Shown here: piece after piece, positions 48,604 to 59,523 of the stretch
Numbering within the stretch: position 1 is the stretch's first letter
How the letters are laid out: the number at the start of each line of letters is the position of its first letter
Assembly: GCA_963775875.1 (NCBI GenBank)
Contig: CAVZKP010000031.1
Coordinates: forward strand, 1 to 64,000
From: AP-15 sp963775875
Lineage (GTDB): Bacteria > Pseudomonadota > Alphaproteobacteria > ATCC43930 > CGMCC-115725
Length of the DNA: 64,000 bases
Reading direction: 5' to 3'
Notes under the pieces: generated by a model
Databases searched by the model: none
What the model was told of the DNA's origin: nothing
The model's input: the letters and a program-made list of their open reading frames with translations, nothing else
Program-made: the position numbers and the translations under genes

Positions 48604-49476
48604 TCACCGCGCGGCGGCGGACCGCTCGATCGCCTCGGCGATCGCCACCACCCGCCGGGCGTTCTCGACATGCAGGTTCTCGACGAGCCTGCCATCGACC
48701 AGCACGATGCCTTTGCCGGCGCCCAGCGCCTGCGCGTAGGCGGCGATGATCCGCCGCGACCAGGCGACCTCTTCGGCGCTCGGCGCAAAGGCGGCGTTGG
48801 CCGTTTCGATCTGCTTCGGGTGGATCAGGGTCTTGCCGTCGAAGCCGAGCTCGCGCCCCTGACGGCAGGCGAACCCGAACCCGTCCTCGTCGGCGAGGTC
48901 GAGATGGACCCCGTCGAGCGCCGCCAGCCCCGCTGCGCGCGCCGCCAACAGGATCAGCCCGAGCGCGCCCAGCAGCGGCCGGCGGTCGCGGGTATCGAGC
49001 GCGTGCAGATCCTTGGTCAAATCGGCGGTGCCGGCGACCAGCGCGGCGAGCCGCGCATCCGCCGCCGCGATGTCGCGCGCGTTCAGCACCCCCGCCGGCG
49101 TCTCGACCATGCACCACAGCGCCAGCCGCCGCGGCGCGCCGAGCGAATCGAGCAGCGCCGCGGCGAGCCGCACCCGGTCGCCGCTCTCGACCTTCGGCAA
49201 CAGCACCGCGTCGATCGGCATCGTCGCCGCGGCGGCCAGATCGGCATGCCCCCACGGGGTGTCGAGGGCGTTGACCCGCAGCACCAGCTCGCGCCCGCCA
49301 TAGCTTCCGGCGGCCAGGGCCGCCATCACCGCCGCCCGGCCCTCCTCTTTCGCCGACGGCGCCACCGCGTCTTCGAGATCGAAGATCAGCCCGTCGGCCG
49401 GCAAGGCGCGCGCCTTTTCCAGGGCCCGCGGGTTCGAGCCGGGCATGAACAGAAGGCTGCGGCGTGGGCGAGGCAT
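48604..49476 (-). CDS. HpcH/HpaI aldolase / citrate lyase beta-like CoA ester lyase
   Basis: This 290-residue CitE-like TIM barrel has RRSLLFMPGSNPRALEKARA, GLIFDLEDAVAPSAKEEGR (Mg-ligand Asp/Glu region), AVLLPKVESGDRVRLAAAL, CMVETPAGVLNARDIA and GFDGKTLIHPKQIETANAAF. Stand-alone homologues act on (3S)-malyl-CoA, citramalyl-CoA or similar esters. The precise substrate is not evident. The frame is intact, though it lies between genes with frame breaks. It is divergent from the ABC transporter operon. Confidence 0.88.
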   Translation of the reverse strand: MPRPRRSLLFMPGSNPRALEKARALPADGLIFDLEDAVAPSAKEEGRAAVMAALAAGSYGGRELVLRVNALDTPWGHADLAAAATMPIDAVLLPKVESGDRVRLAAALLDSLGAPRRLALWCMVETPAGVLNARDIAAADARLAALVAGTADLTKDLHALDTRDRRPLLGALGLILLAARAAGLAALDGVHLDLADEDGFGFACRQGRELGFDGKTLIHPKQIETANAAFAPSAEEVAWSRRIIAAYAQALGAGKGIVLVDGRLVENLHVENARRVVAIAEAIERSAAAR

Positions 49477-49583
49477 CGGCGGCTCCGGCGTTCGCTTGCC
49501 TGGCGATCATAGCAGCAACACCCGCGCGGGCGGCGCAGATCCGTCAGGCCGGCAGCGTCGCGCCAGGCCCGGCGGGCAGGTCG

Positions 49584-50597
49584 GTGGCATGGATCTTGCG
49601 GAAACCGCCGCTGGGAGGAGCCGCTACGCATCAAGGGAGTACCCTGCCGATCGCCGCCCCTCCGATCGCCGCCCCTCCGGCCGCAGCCCGCCCGCTGCCG
49701 CTGATCCGCCCGTTTGCCGCGATCCGGCCCGCGCTTCCGGCGGGGCTGGCCGCCGCCGGCGCCCAGCTGCTGCCCTCGCTGCTGTTCCTCGGCTTCTTCT
49801 TTGTCCTGCCGGCGGTGATGCTGTTCGCCTACAGCTTTCTGACCCAGTCGGCGCAGGGCACGGTCGGGCTGCCGGTGACCCTCGAACACTACCGGCACTT
49901 CTTTGGCACGGCGCTCTACGCCCACGTCTTGTGGACCACCCTGGCGATCAGCCTGTGGACCACGGCGGCGGCGGCGCTGCTGGGCTATCCGGTGGCGCTG
50001 GTCATGGTGCGCGCCAGCGCGCTGGCCGCGCGTGCGATCACCATGATCGTCATCGCGCCGCTGATCGTCAGCATCGTGGTGCGGACCTATGGCTGGGAGA
50101 TCATCCTCGGCAATGGCCCGACCGGGGTTCTCAACTGGCTGCTGCTGACCACCGGCTTCATCCATCAGCCGCTGCGCCTGCTCTATACCCAGGCGGCGGT
50201 GGTGATCGGCTCGCTGCACGTATTCTTTCCGCTGATGGTGCTGCCGCTCGCCTCGGCCCTGGGCAAGATCGATCCGTCGCTCGACGAAGCCGCGACCACC
50301 CTCGGCGCCACCCAATGGCGGCGGTTTCGCCGGGTCACCTTGCCGCTGAGCCTGCCCGGGCTCGCGGTCGGCGCCACGCTGGTGTTCTCGCTGACCGCCG
50401 GCTCGTTTGTAACACCTGCCATTCTCGGCGGCACCTCGGCGCAAATGTTGGGCATGCTGGTCGATCAGCAGATCCTGACGGTCTATGACTGGCCGTTCGG
50501 CGCCACCGTGGCCTCGGTGCTGGTCGCCATCGTGCTGGCGATCAACATCGCCTCGATGCGCATGCTCGACCGGCGCCGGCGGTTGCGCGCCCTATGA
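49584..50597 (+). CDS. ABC transporter permease (polyamine/spermidine PotB-type)
   Basis: This binding-protein-dependent permease has about six membrane segments (LLFLGFFFVLPAVMLFAYSF first). The EAA loop is EAATTLGATQWRRFRRVTLP, where the ATPase docks. The start is uncertain: the frame opens at 49464, overlapping the divergent lyase. I use GTG 49584, but TTG 49596 or a later codon is possible. The stop overlaps the ATG of the second permease (ATGA). With the next three genes it makes a complete importer of the spermidine/putrescine type. Confidence 0.83.
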   Translation: MAWILRKPPLGGAATHQGSTLPIAAPPIAAPPAAARPLPLIRPFAAIRPALPAGLAAAGAQLLPSLLFLGFFFVLPAVMLFAYSFLTQSAQGTVGLPVTLEHYRHFFGTALYAHVLWTTLAISLWTTAAAALLGYPVALVMVRASALAARAITMIVIAPLIVSIVVRTYGWEIILGNGPTGVLNWLLLTTGFIHQPLRLLYTQAAVVIGSLHVFFPLMVLPLASALGKIDPSLDEAATTLGATQWRRFRRVTLPLSLPGLAVGATLVFSLTAGSFVTPAILGGTSAQMLGMLVDQQILTVYDWPFGATVASVLVAIVLAINIASMRMLDRRRRLRAL

Positions 50598-51398
50598 GCA
50601 GCCGGTTGCGCGGGACCGCTCGCCTGGCTGCTGGTGCTGGTCACCGCGGCGATGCTGATCTTCACCCTGGCGCCGCTCGTGGTAACCGTCGCGATTTCGT
50701 TTAGCGACACCGCCTTTGTCGTCTTCCCGCCGCGCGGCTTCACCCTGCGGTGGTACGGGCAGGTGCTGCACGACCCCGATTTTCTGAATTCGCTGACCTT
50801 CAGCACCGGGCTGGCGCTGATGGCGACCGCCGGAGCGTTGCTGCTCGGGGTTCCGGCCGCCTTTGCCGTGGTCCGCGGCCGGTTTCCCGGGCGCGACGCG
50901 GTCGCCGCGGTGCTGCTGGCGCCGCTGATCTTCCCGGTGCTGATCACCGGCGTCGCCCTGTTGCAGCTATTCGCGATGCTGCGCTCCGACAATGCCGCGA
51001 TCAACCTGTTGATCGCCCATGTGCTGGTCACCACGCCCTATGTCGTGCGCACCGTCACGGCGAGCCTGAGCCTGGCCGACATTACCCTCGAAGAGGCGGC
51101 GCGAACCCTGGGCGCGGCCCGCTGGCGGGTGCTGCGCCGCATCACCATGCCGCAGATCGCCCCCGGTCTGGCCGCCGGCGCGCTGTTCGCCTTCATGGTG
51201 TCGTTCGACAATTTCCCGATCTCGCTGTGGCTCGCCGATGCTCAGCACAACCCGGTGCCGTTGCTGATCTTTCAGCGGATCTCCGCGGTTTTCGAGCCGT
51301 CGGTGGCGGCGATGTCGACCCTGCTGATCGGCTTTGCCATGGCGGTCGTGCTGGTGGTCGAGCGGGTGGCCGGTCTGCGCCGCGGGCTGGCGATGTAG
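50594..51398 (+). pseudogene. ABC transporter permease (PotC-type), frame break near start
   Basis: The natural ATG at 50594 overlaps the preceding stop but reads only MSSRLRG before the frame is lost near 50611. The main frame (PLAWLLVLVTAAMLIFTLAP onward) gives six membrane segments and the EAA loop EEAARTLGAARWRVLRRITM. One extra G explains the break. A GTG at 50634 could start a slightly short protein, so function may survive. Confidence 0.82.
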
Positions 51399-51417
51399 CG
51401 TCACAAGGAGGAACCGA

Positions 51418-52482
51418 TTGAGCACAAAAATCAGACGCCGCGCAGTATTGGGCGGCGCCGCGGCCCTTGCCGCTCCATTGATCCTCGGGCGTCGTGGCCA
51501 CGCCGCCGAACGCTCGATCACGGTCGGCATCTATACCGGCCCGCAAGGCGATTACGTCCGGCAGAAAATCATTCCGCCATTCGAGGCCAAGCACAACTGC
51601 AAGGTCTACACCACCCTCGGCGTGACCCTCGAGCAGATTGCCGCATTGCGCGCCACCCGCAACAACCCGCGCTACAGCGTCATGTTCGTCGACGATGTCG
51701 GGGTCGCGCTCGGCAAGAGCGAGGGGCTGATGGAAAAGCTGCCCGAGGACAAAATCCCCAATATGCAGCGGCTATTGAAGCGCTTTCATTTCTATGACGG
51801 CTATGGCGCCGGCTTTGCCATGTCGATGGCCAGCCTCGCCTACGCCACCCAAAGCATCAAGCCGCTCGAAAGCTACGCCGAGCTGTGGGACGCGAAATTT
51901 CGCCAGCGCTTTCTGATGGAGACGCCAAAGGCGACGCAGAGCATCTATCTGCTTGATCGCCGCGGTCACCCTCGAAACCGGCAAGCCCTATGCCCAGGCG
52001 CAATATCTGATCGACCAGGCCTGGCCGAAAATGGCCGCGCTGAAGCCCAATGTGCTCAGCATCTTCGAAAACGAAACCGCGGTGATGCAGCTGATCCAGG
52101 GCCAGGCCGACGTCGCCGGCCTGTTCTATTCGAAGAGCGTCAACCCCTACACGGTAAAGGGCGCGCCGGTGGCCATGTGCTATCCGCGCGAGGGCACCTT
52201 CGCCGGGATCAACACCCTGACCCTGGTCAAGAACGCGCCCGACCGCGAACTCGGCATCGCCTTTATCGATTGGATGCTCGACCCGGGGGTGCAGCACGGG
52301 CTGGCCGAGGCGAGCCTCGCGGCGCCGACCATCAGTGGCCTGGAGTTCAAACCGGATGTCGCAAAATACATCGCTTATCCCGAAAGCAAGATGGACGAGA
52401 TGGGGATTTTCAGCCCCGACTGGACCTTCATCAATCCGATCCGGCCCAAGCTCCTCGAAAAGTACAACCAGGTCTTCGAATC

Positions 52483-52486
<4 letters not shown>
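51418..52486 (+). pseudogene. ABC transporter periplasmic substrate-binding protein, one frame break
   Basis: Starting at TTG 51418 behind AAGGAGG, the product has a twin-Arg signal (RRRAVLGGAAALAAPLILG) and a PotD-like extracellular solute-binding domain (ITVGIYTGPQGDYVRQKIIP; FVDDVGVALGKSEGLMEKL). Near 51953 an extra T in CTGCTTGATC shifts the frame. The rest (IAAVTLETGKPYAQAQYLID through INPIRPKLLEKYNQVFES) lies in the other frame. The ligand is unknown; context suggests a polyamine or small organic cation. Confidence 0.85.
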
Positions 52487-53585
<1,099 letters not shown>

Positions 53586-53696
53586 CCCCTCTCGCCGCAG
53601 CCGCGTCATAACCGGTTGCGATCGGCGCCGACCGGCGTGCATTGTCTCGCCACGGCTCGCAAGCGGGCCGGAACGCGGCAGTCGGAGGGGTTGGGT

Positions 53697-54137
53697 ATGG
53701 CCGAAACGAGCCGGAGGCCGGAGCCGGGCGATCCAGCCTTCTGGTCCTGGCTCGGCTTTTGGGCCCAGTTCGTGGTGCTCGGCCTCTGCGTCGTGATCGG
53801 CGCGTTCGCCGCCAGCCAGGCCGCATCGCCCGGCGATTACGGTAGCGGGATCGTGCTGATCCTGGGCGCGCTGGCGCTCGCTTTCTTGCGGCTGAAGCAA
53901 CGGTTCGACGGCGGCGCCGCGGGCTGGCGCGATTTTCTGCTGGTCGACGACATGACCAATTTGACGGTGGCGATCCCGCTCTTCGCGGTGATCGGGCTGG
54001 CCGGCCTGTTCGTCGCCCGCGCCTGGCCCGATGGCAGTCTGCACGATGCCGGGCTCGGTCTGTTCGTGGTCAGCGGCGTCATCGTCTTTCTCAACATCAA
54101 GCGCGTCTTCGACCGCATCAATTCGCACACCCATTGA
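53697..54137 (+). CDS. Hypothetical membrane protein, four membrane segments
   Basis: This 146-residue product starts MAETSRRPEPGDPAFWSWLG behind CGGAGGGG. Hydrophobic segments are roughly FWAQFVVLGLCVVIGAFAAS, IVLILGALALAFLRL, LTVAIPLFAVIGLAGLFVA and GLFVVSGVIVFLNIKRVF. It ends in SHTH. No family is recognised. Its stop lies in the first copy of a 13-bp repeat that leads into pdxY. Confidence 0.7.
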   Translation: MAETSRRPEPGDPAFWSWLGFWAQFVVLGLCVVIGAFAASQAASPGDYGSGIVLILGALALAFLRLKQRFDGGAAGWRDFLLVDDMTNLTVAIPLFAVIGLAGLFVARAWPDGSLHDAGLGLFVVSGVIVFLNIKRVFDRINSHTH

Positions 54138-54186
54138 GATGCCGGCCTGAGATGCCCGTCTGAGACGCCCGCCTGAGATGCCGGCG
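54135..54186. repeat. Four 13-bp tandem repeats spanning the pdxY start
   Basis: Units TGAGATGCCGGCC, TGAGATGCCCGTC, TGAGACGCCCGCC and TGAGATGCCGGCG follow one another. The first TGA is the stop of the membrane-protein gene. The ATG in the last copy is the chosen pdxY start, and earlier copies also contain ATG. Confidence 0.9.
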
Positions 54187-55020
54187 GTCCTTTCGATCCA
54201 GTCCTGGGTGGCCTGCGGCGCGGTCGGCAATTGCGCGGCCTTGTTTCCGCTGCAGCGCCTGGGGATCGAGACCTGGTCGCTGAACACCGTCGCCTTTTCC
54301 AACCATACCGGCTACGGCAAATGGCGCGGCGAAGCGATCCCGGCGCGGGTGATCGCCGCCCTGTTCGAGGGCATCGCCGAGCTGGGGGTGCTGCCGCGCT
54401 GCGACGCGGTGCTGTCGGGCTATCTCGGCGAGCCCGAAATCGGGCCGCTGCTGCTCGATATCGTCGCGCGGGTCAAACAGGCCAACCCGCGGGCGCTTTA
54501 CTGCTGCGACCCGGTGATGGGCGATGTCGGGCCGGGCTGGTATGTCCGCGCCGGCATCCCCGAATTCTACCGCGACCGCGCGCTCGCCCTGGCCGACATC
54601 GCCACCCCCAACCGTTTCGAGCTCGAATGGCTGACCGGCCGGCCGATCGGCAGCGTCGCCGAAGCCGGCGAGGCGGCCGCGGCGTTGCGCCGGCTGGGAC
54701 CCGGCATCGTCCTGGTGACCAGCCTTGAAACCGCGGCCGACCGGCTGGCCGTGGTCGCCGCCGGCGCCGACGGGGCGTGGGCGGTCGAAACCCCGCGCCT
54801 GCCGATCGAGGCCACCGGCTGCGGCGACGCGCTCGCCGCCCTCTTTCTCGGCTGGCTGCTGAAGGGAAAGCCGCTGCCCGAGGCGCTGGCCGCGACCGTC
54901 GCCGCGATCTGGGGCGTGGTCGAGGCCACATTCCAGGCCGGCGGCGGCGAACTGGCGCTGATCGCCGCCCAGGACGAGCTTGTCAGTCCCAGCCGGGTCC
55001 TGCTGCCGCAAAAACTGTAA
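54178..55020 (+). CDS. pdxY: Pyridoxal kinase PdxY
   Basis: This 280-residue ribokinase-like kinase phosphorylates pyridoxal for PLP salvage. It shows VLSIQSWVACGAVGNCAALF, VAFSNHTGYGKWRG, CDPVMGDVGPGWYV, TPNRFELEWLTG and the anion-hole/catalytic Asp motif PIEATGCGDALAALFLGWLL. The start lies inside the 13-bp repeats, so no ordinary ribosome site precedes it; translation may be coupled to the upstream gene or start elsewhere in the repeat. Confidence 0.92.
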   Translation: MPAVLSIQSWVACGAVGNCAALFPLQRLGIETWSLNTVAFSNHTGYGKWRGEAIPARVIAALFEGIAELGVLPRCDAVLSGYLGEPEIGPLLLDIVARVKQANPRALYCCDPVMGDVGPGWYVRAGIPEFYRDRALALADIATPNRFELEWLTGRPIGSVAEAGEAAAALRRLGPGIVLVTSLETAADRLAVVAAGADGAWAVETPRLPIEATGCGDALAALFLGWLLKGKPLPEALAATVAAIWGVVEATFQAGGGELALIAAQDELVSPSRVLLPQKL

Positions 55021-55039
55021 AACCGAAGGGAATCGAGCC

Positions 55040-55807
55040 ATGCAAACGCCGCCGAAAATCGCCGTCGTCACCGGAGCCGGCAGCGGCATCGGCCGCGCCT
55101 CGGCGCTGGCTTTGATCGAGGCCGGGTTCGCCGTGGTCTTGGCCGGTCGCCGGGCCAACATGCTCGAAGAAACCGCTTCCCTGGCCGGGCCTGCTCCCGA
55201 TGCCGCGCCGCACACCCTGGTCGTGCCGACCGACGTCGCCGATCCGGCGGCGATCGCGGCGCTGTTCGATAAGGTCAAAAGCACCTACGGCCGCATCGAC
55301 CTGCTGTTCAACAACGCCGGCATCAGCACCCGCGGCATCCCGTTCGAGGATCTGACCCTCGAGCAGTGGACGAATGTCGTCGCGGTCAATCTGACCGGGT
55401 CGTTCCTGTGCGCGCAGCACGCCTTTCGCATGATGAAAAGCCAGGACCCGCGGGGCGGCCGGATCATCAACAACGGTTCGGTCTCGGCCCATGTGCCGCG
55501 GCGCAACTCCACCCCCTATGTCGCGACCAAGCACGCGCTGACCGGCCTGACCCGCTCGCTGTCGCTCGACGGCCGCGAATACGACATCGCCTGCGGCCAG
55601 ATCGACATCGGCAACGCCGCCACCAGCCGCAACGAGGACACCGCGCGCGGCCGGCTGCAGGCGACCGGAAAAGTCGAGGCCGAGCCGCGCATCGATGTCG
55701 CGCACGTCGCCCGCGGCGTGGTCTACATGGCCACCCTGCCGCTCGAAGCCAACGTCCAGTTCATGACGGTGATGGCCACCAAGATGCCCTATATCGGCCG
55801 CGGCTGA
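55040..55807 (+). CDS. Short-chain dehydrogenase/reductase (SDR) family oxidoreductase
   Basis: This 255-residue classical SDR has a Gly-rich cofactor loop VVTGAGSGIGRASAL, LLFNNAGISTRGIPF, the catalytic Ser in IINNGSVSAHVPRRN and the YVATK catalytic Tyr/Lys. R at the end of the second strand (AGRRANM) suggests NADP(H). Substrate unknown. It lies 19 bp after pdxY in the same direction and may be co-transcribed. Confidence 0.9.
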   Translation: MQTPPKIAVVTGAGSGIGRASALALIEAGFAVVLAGRRANMLEETASLAGPAPDAAPHTLVVPTDVADPAAIAALFDKVKSTYGRIDLLFNNAGISTRGIPFEDLTLEQWTNVVAVNLTGSFLCAQHAFRMMKSQDPRGGRIINNGSVSAHVPRRNSTPYVATKHALTGLTRSLSLDGREYDIACGQIDIGNAATSRNEDTARGRLQATGKVEAEPRIDVAHVARGVVYMATLPLEANVQFMTVMATKMPYIGRG

Positions 55808-56179
55808 CCCGGCCGCCGCACCGCGCGGATGGCGAATTGGCAACGGCGCATTCGGGCGCAATCCGGTCCGAACAAGCCGCGAATCCGCCGATCTGGCCAA
55901 AAACCACGCGGAAATCCGGCCAATCTGCCTAGTAAATAGTCAGCTGTGGCAATCCGCCACTACCGGATTGACATCCCCCATTGCTGCGCCGCAAGAGGTG
56001 ATCTCGTGGGTTTCCGCGCAACCAGACAGTTTGTGCTCTGGGGCGCGGCGCAGAGCCCCTGCGTTGGTATGGGGTTTGCGTCGGCGAAGCCCGCAATAGG
56101 GTCGGTGGTGAGTGCCGATCGCCTGCCGAGATCATGCGCCCGTCCACAGTGGAATGACAATTCGAAAGGCTCTCTTCAG
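55808..56179. other. Intergenic region, 372 bp, upstream of the porin gene
   Basis: No gene is evident. A TTGACA lies at 55968-55973 but no convincing -10 follows at 16-18 bp. The porin promoter probably lies here. Confidence 0.45.
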
Positions 56180-57498
56180 ATGAACAACATCAAGAAAAGC
56201 AGCATCTCGGGCGCCGCCCTCGCCGCAGCCTTGCTCGGCGTCGGCTCAGCCTGCGCATGGGCCGACCAGCTCGCCCAGGCCCCGCTCGCGCCACCGCCGC
56301 CCGCCGTGGCCCCGGCGTCGGGCGTCCTGCCGCCGGGGCCACCCGGCCCGGTCGCTCCGGCCGCGGCCGCGGCCCCGGCAGCGCCGACCTCGCCGCTGAT
56401 CGGGCCGACGATCACCGGCCCGCTGGCGATCCAGCTGCCGCCGCCCAAATACACCCTCGGTCCGCTTGGCGACATTTATGTGGACGGCATCGGCAGCGGT
56501 CTCGGCCAGTGGCAGAACAATCCATTCCCCGGCAACCGCAGCTGGGAGCCGGATCTGTCGAACGGCCAGCTCTTCGTCCAGAAGACCGACGGCATCTTCC
56601 AGTTTTACGTCGCAGGCCGGCGCCTACTCGCTCGCCTCGTTGGGAACGCCGTACATCTCGGCGGCGGAGGCGACCTTTGGCTACCAGGTGCCGGCATTTC
56701 AGACCGGGACCGGGAATTTGTGGGGCTGGTTCCCGCAGCGGCTTACGCCAAGATCGTCGCCGACCGAGCAATCTTCTCGATCGAGGGCGGCAAGCTCCCG
56801 ACCCTGATCGGCGCCGAGTACGCATTTTCCTTTCAGAACATAAACATCGAACGTGGCTTGCTGTTTGGAACCAGGAACCGACGTTCAGCAAGGGCGGCCA
56901 GGTCAACTACACGATCGGCCCAGTCGCCTTGTCGCTGTCCTTCACCGACGGCTTTGATTCCGGCGTCTACAATTGGGTCACCGGCTCCGCCACCTACACC
57001 TTGAACAGCGCCAATACCTTCGAGTTCGCCGCCGGCGGCAACGCCGGAAAGACCAGTGTTTTTACCTTGCGGACCCCGCTGCTGCAGAACAACTCGCAGA
57101 TCTACAACCTGATCTACACCTATAATTCGGATCCGTGGATCATCCAGCCCTATTTCCAGGCGACCCATGTCGCGGCCGATCCGGGGATCGGCATTGCGTC
57201 CAGTGCGTCGACCTTTGGCGGCGCGATCCTCGCCAATTACGATCTGGGTTCCGGGTTCAATCTGGGCGGCCGGATCGAATATATCGGCTCGACCGGCAGC
57301 AACAGCCTGCTCTACGGTCCAGGGAGCGGGGCCTTTTCGGCGACGATTACCCCGACCTTTCAGTGGCAATACTACTTCGCCCGCGCCGAGTTTTCCTGGG
57401 TCAAGGCCAATGGCGTCACCGCCGGGCTCGGGCTCGGCCCGAACTTCAACGGCAATTCGCAGACCAGGGTGATGGTCGAAACCGGCATCCTGTTCTGA
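56180..57498 (+). pseudogene. BBP2-like outer-membrane beta-barrel porin, three frame breaks
   Basis: The start MNNIKKSSISGAALAAALLG is a signal peptide, followed by a long Pro/Ala linker. The barrel is spread over frames with breaks at about 56612, 56739 and 56864. Segments are QAGAYSLASLGTPYISAAEA, KLPTLIGAEYAFSFQNINIE, WNQEPTFSKGGQVNYTIGPV and the final strands to RVMVETGILF, which ends in a terminal aromatic Phe. The LPTLxGAEYxFxxxNxNIERGLLWNQEP pattern is diagnostic of the BBP2-type porin family. The restored protein would be about 437 residues. Confidence 0.83.
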
Positions 57499-57680
57499 GC
57501 CGGCCGGCAGCGGCGGCGCCCGATCGGCCGGGCGCGCGCCTGACCGCAATCGGGCGAGCAGCGGCCACAGCTTCGCGCCCCCTCGGGTATTCGGGCCAGG
57601 ACCTTTGCAGCGGGCCGGGGATCGCCCAATATGTCAAAGCCGGTCCGCTTCCCGCCCGGCGGCGCGATGAAAGGCCCCGC

Positions 57681-58346
57681 GTGCCCGATCTGGTCATTTT
57701 CGATTGCGACGGCGTCCTCGTCGACAGCGAAATCATCTTTGCCCGCATCCTGGCCGAGTGCCTGACCGCGGCGGATTTTCCGGCGACCGCCGATGAGGCG
57801 CTGCGGCTCGGCTTCGGCCGGAACCGCGACACGCTGAGCGCCGCGGTCGAAGCCCGTTTCGGGACGGCGCTGCCGGACGGTTTCTTCGAGACGATGCGCG
57901 CGCAGACCGCGATCGCCCTCGAACGCGAACTGGTGCCGATGCCCGGGGTCGAGGCATTGCTGGGCGCGCTGCCGGCGGCGCGCTGCGTCGCCTCGAACGG
58001 CCATCTCGAGCGGGTGCGCGAGCGGCTGTCACTGACCGGGCTGCTGCGCTTTTTCGATCCGCATGTGTTCAGCGCGACCCAGGTCGCCTCCGGCAAGCCG
58101 GCGCCCGACCTGTTCCTGCTGGCCGCGCGCCAGCTCGGCGCGATGCCCTCCGGCTGCACCGTCGTCGAGGACAGCGTGATCGGCGTCGCCGCCGCGGTCG
58201 CCGCCGGCATGCCGGTCGTCGGATTTTGCGGCGGCAGCCATTGCGCCGGGGATCACGCCGAGCAGCTGCGCGCCGCCGGATGCTCGCGGGTGTTCGCGCG
58301 AATGCCCGATCTCGCCGCCTTCCTGTGCGAGGACCGATGCGGCTGA
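57681..58346 (+). CDS. HAD-family hydrolase (phosphoglycolate phosphatase/beta-PGM-like)
   Basis: This 221-residue protein starts at GTG 57681. Motif I is VIFDCDGVLVDSEIIF with the nucleophile Asp, motif II CVASNG, motif III the Lys in ASGKPAPDLFLLAA, and motif IV VVEDSVIGVAAAVAAGM. A helical cap between motifs I and II places it with the beta-phosphoglucomutase-like branch. Substrate unknown. Its 3' end overlaps the metallophosphoesterase start by 10 bp, so the two are probably co-translated. Confidence 0.88.
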   Translation: MPDLVIFDCDGVLVDSEIIFARILAECLTAADFPATADEALRLGFGRNRDTLSAAVEARFGTALPDGFFETMRAQTAIALERELVPMPGVEALLGALPAARCVASNGHLERVRERLSLTGLLRFFDPHVFSATQVASGKPAPDLFLLAARQLGAMPSGCTVVEDSVIGVAAAVAAGMPVVGFCGGSHCAGDHAEQLRAAGCSRVFARMPDLAAFLCEDRCG

Positions 58347-59164
58347 TCCAGATCACCGATACCCATCTGAGCCGGGGCAAGCCGCATTTTGCCGACAATT
58401 GGCCGCCGCTCGCCCGGTGGATCGGCGAGCAACGCCCGGATCTGGTGATCCACACCGGCGACGTGACGGTCGACGGGGCTGAGATCGAGGACGATCTGGC
58501 CTATGCCGCCGGGCTGTTGCGCGATCTGGGGGTGCGCTGGCTCGCCGTCCCCGGCAACCACGATGTCGGCGATGCCGACCATCCGCGCCAGCCGGTCGAC
58601 GCCGCGCGCCTGGCCCGCTGGCGCGCGCATCTCGGGCCGGACCGTTGGATCGAGGATCTCGCCGGCGCCGCGGGCTGGCGCCTGATCGGGCTCGACGCCA
58701 TGCTGCTCGGCAGCGGCCTGGCGGAAGAGGCGGCGCAGGAAGCCTGGCTCGACGCGGCCATGGCCGGGGCCGAAGGCCGCCCGGTCGCATGGTTTCTGCA
58801 CAAGCCGCTCTATCTCGACGACGCCGAGGAAGCCGATACCGGCTACTGGTCGGTCAAGCCGCAGCCGCGCGCCCGGCTGATCGCCCGGTTGCGGCGCCAT
58901 CGGGTAGGGCTGGTCGCCAGCGGCCACCTGCACAAGGCAGCGCAGAGGGTGGGGCAGGGGACCCGGTTCGTCTGGGCCCCGGCTTCGAGCTTTCTGGTCG
59001 GCGACATGCAGCCGGCGATGCCGGGCGACAAGCGGCTCGGCGCCGTCCTCTACGAATTCGACGGGGCAGGGGTTTCGGCCCAGATCGCCGAAGTCCCAGG
59101 TCTGTCGCAGCACTGGCTCGACGACGTGATCGCCGAAGTCTACCCGCGCCCGCCACAGCGATGA
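58337..59164 (+). CDS. Metallophosphoesterase (CpdA-like cyclic nucleotide phosphodiesterase)
   Basis: This 275-residue calcineurin-like phosphoesterase has the metal-binding set ITDTHLS (D-x-H), VIHTGDVTVDG (GD), VPGNHDVGD (GNHD), FLHKPLY and GLVASGHLHKA (GHxH). It is closest to the CpdA/Icc 3',5'-cAMP phosphodiesterase class, but other phosphodiester substrates are possible. It overlaps the HAD phosphatase gene. Confidence 0.87.
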   Translation: MRLIQITDTHLSRGKPHFADNWPPLARWIGEQRPDLVIHTGDVTVDGAEIEDDLAYAAGLLRDLGVRWLAVPGNHDVGDADHPRQPVDAARLARWRAHLGPDRWIEDLAGAAGWRLIGLDAMLLGSGLAEEAAQEAWLDAAMAGAEGRPVAWFLHKPLYLDDAEEADTGYWSVKPQPRARLIARLRRHRVGLVASGHLHKAAQRVGQGTRFVWAPASSFLVGDMQPAMPGDKRLGAVLYEFDGAGVSAQIAEVPGLSQHWLDDVIAEVYPRPPQR

Positions 59165-59253
59165 CGCCCCGCACCGGCCGACGAAACCTCGTGGACTGAT
59201 CCCATCGCGGCCGATATAGTCATATCTTCCTTACCGGTCATGGAGGATGATCA

Positions 59254-59523
59254 ATGACCTCCTTTTCGACCATCTCGGCGTCCGAGTTCAAGGCCAAATG
59301 CCTCGACCTTCTGGACCAGCTGGCAGCCCGTAAGCTGACCCGCCTGCGCATCACCAAGCGCGGTCGGCTCGTCGCCGTCGTCACGCCGCCTGACGATCAG
59401 GGCGCGCTGCGGGAGCTGCACGGTTTCATGCGGGGGAGCGTCGTCGCGCCCGAAGGGTTCGACTTCACCGCCCCCGCCCTAGACGAACCGCTGACCGCCG
59501 AGCAGGGGCGTATTTACGATTGA
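59254..59523 (+). CDS. Type II antitoxin (Phd/YefM-like)
   Basis: This 89-residue protein has a Phd/YefM-like N-terminus (TISASEFKAKCLDLLDQLAA) followed by RLRITKRGRLVAVVTPPDD and a short toxin-binding tail. GGAGG lies upstream. Its TGA overlaps the toxin ATG (TGATG). Confidence 0.88.
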   Translation: MTSFSTISASEFKAKCLDLLDQLAARKLTRLRITKRGRLVAVVTPPDDQGALRELHGFMRGSVVAPEGFDFTAPALDEPLTAEQGRIYD

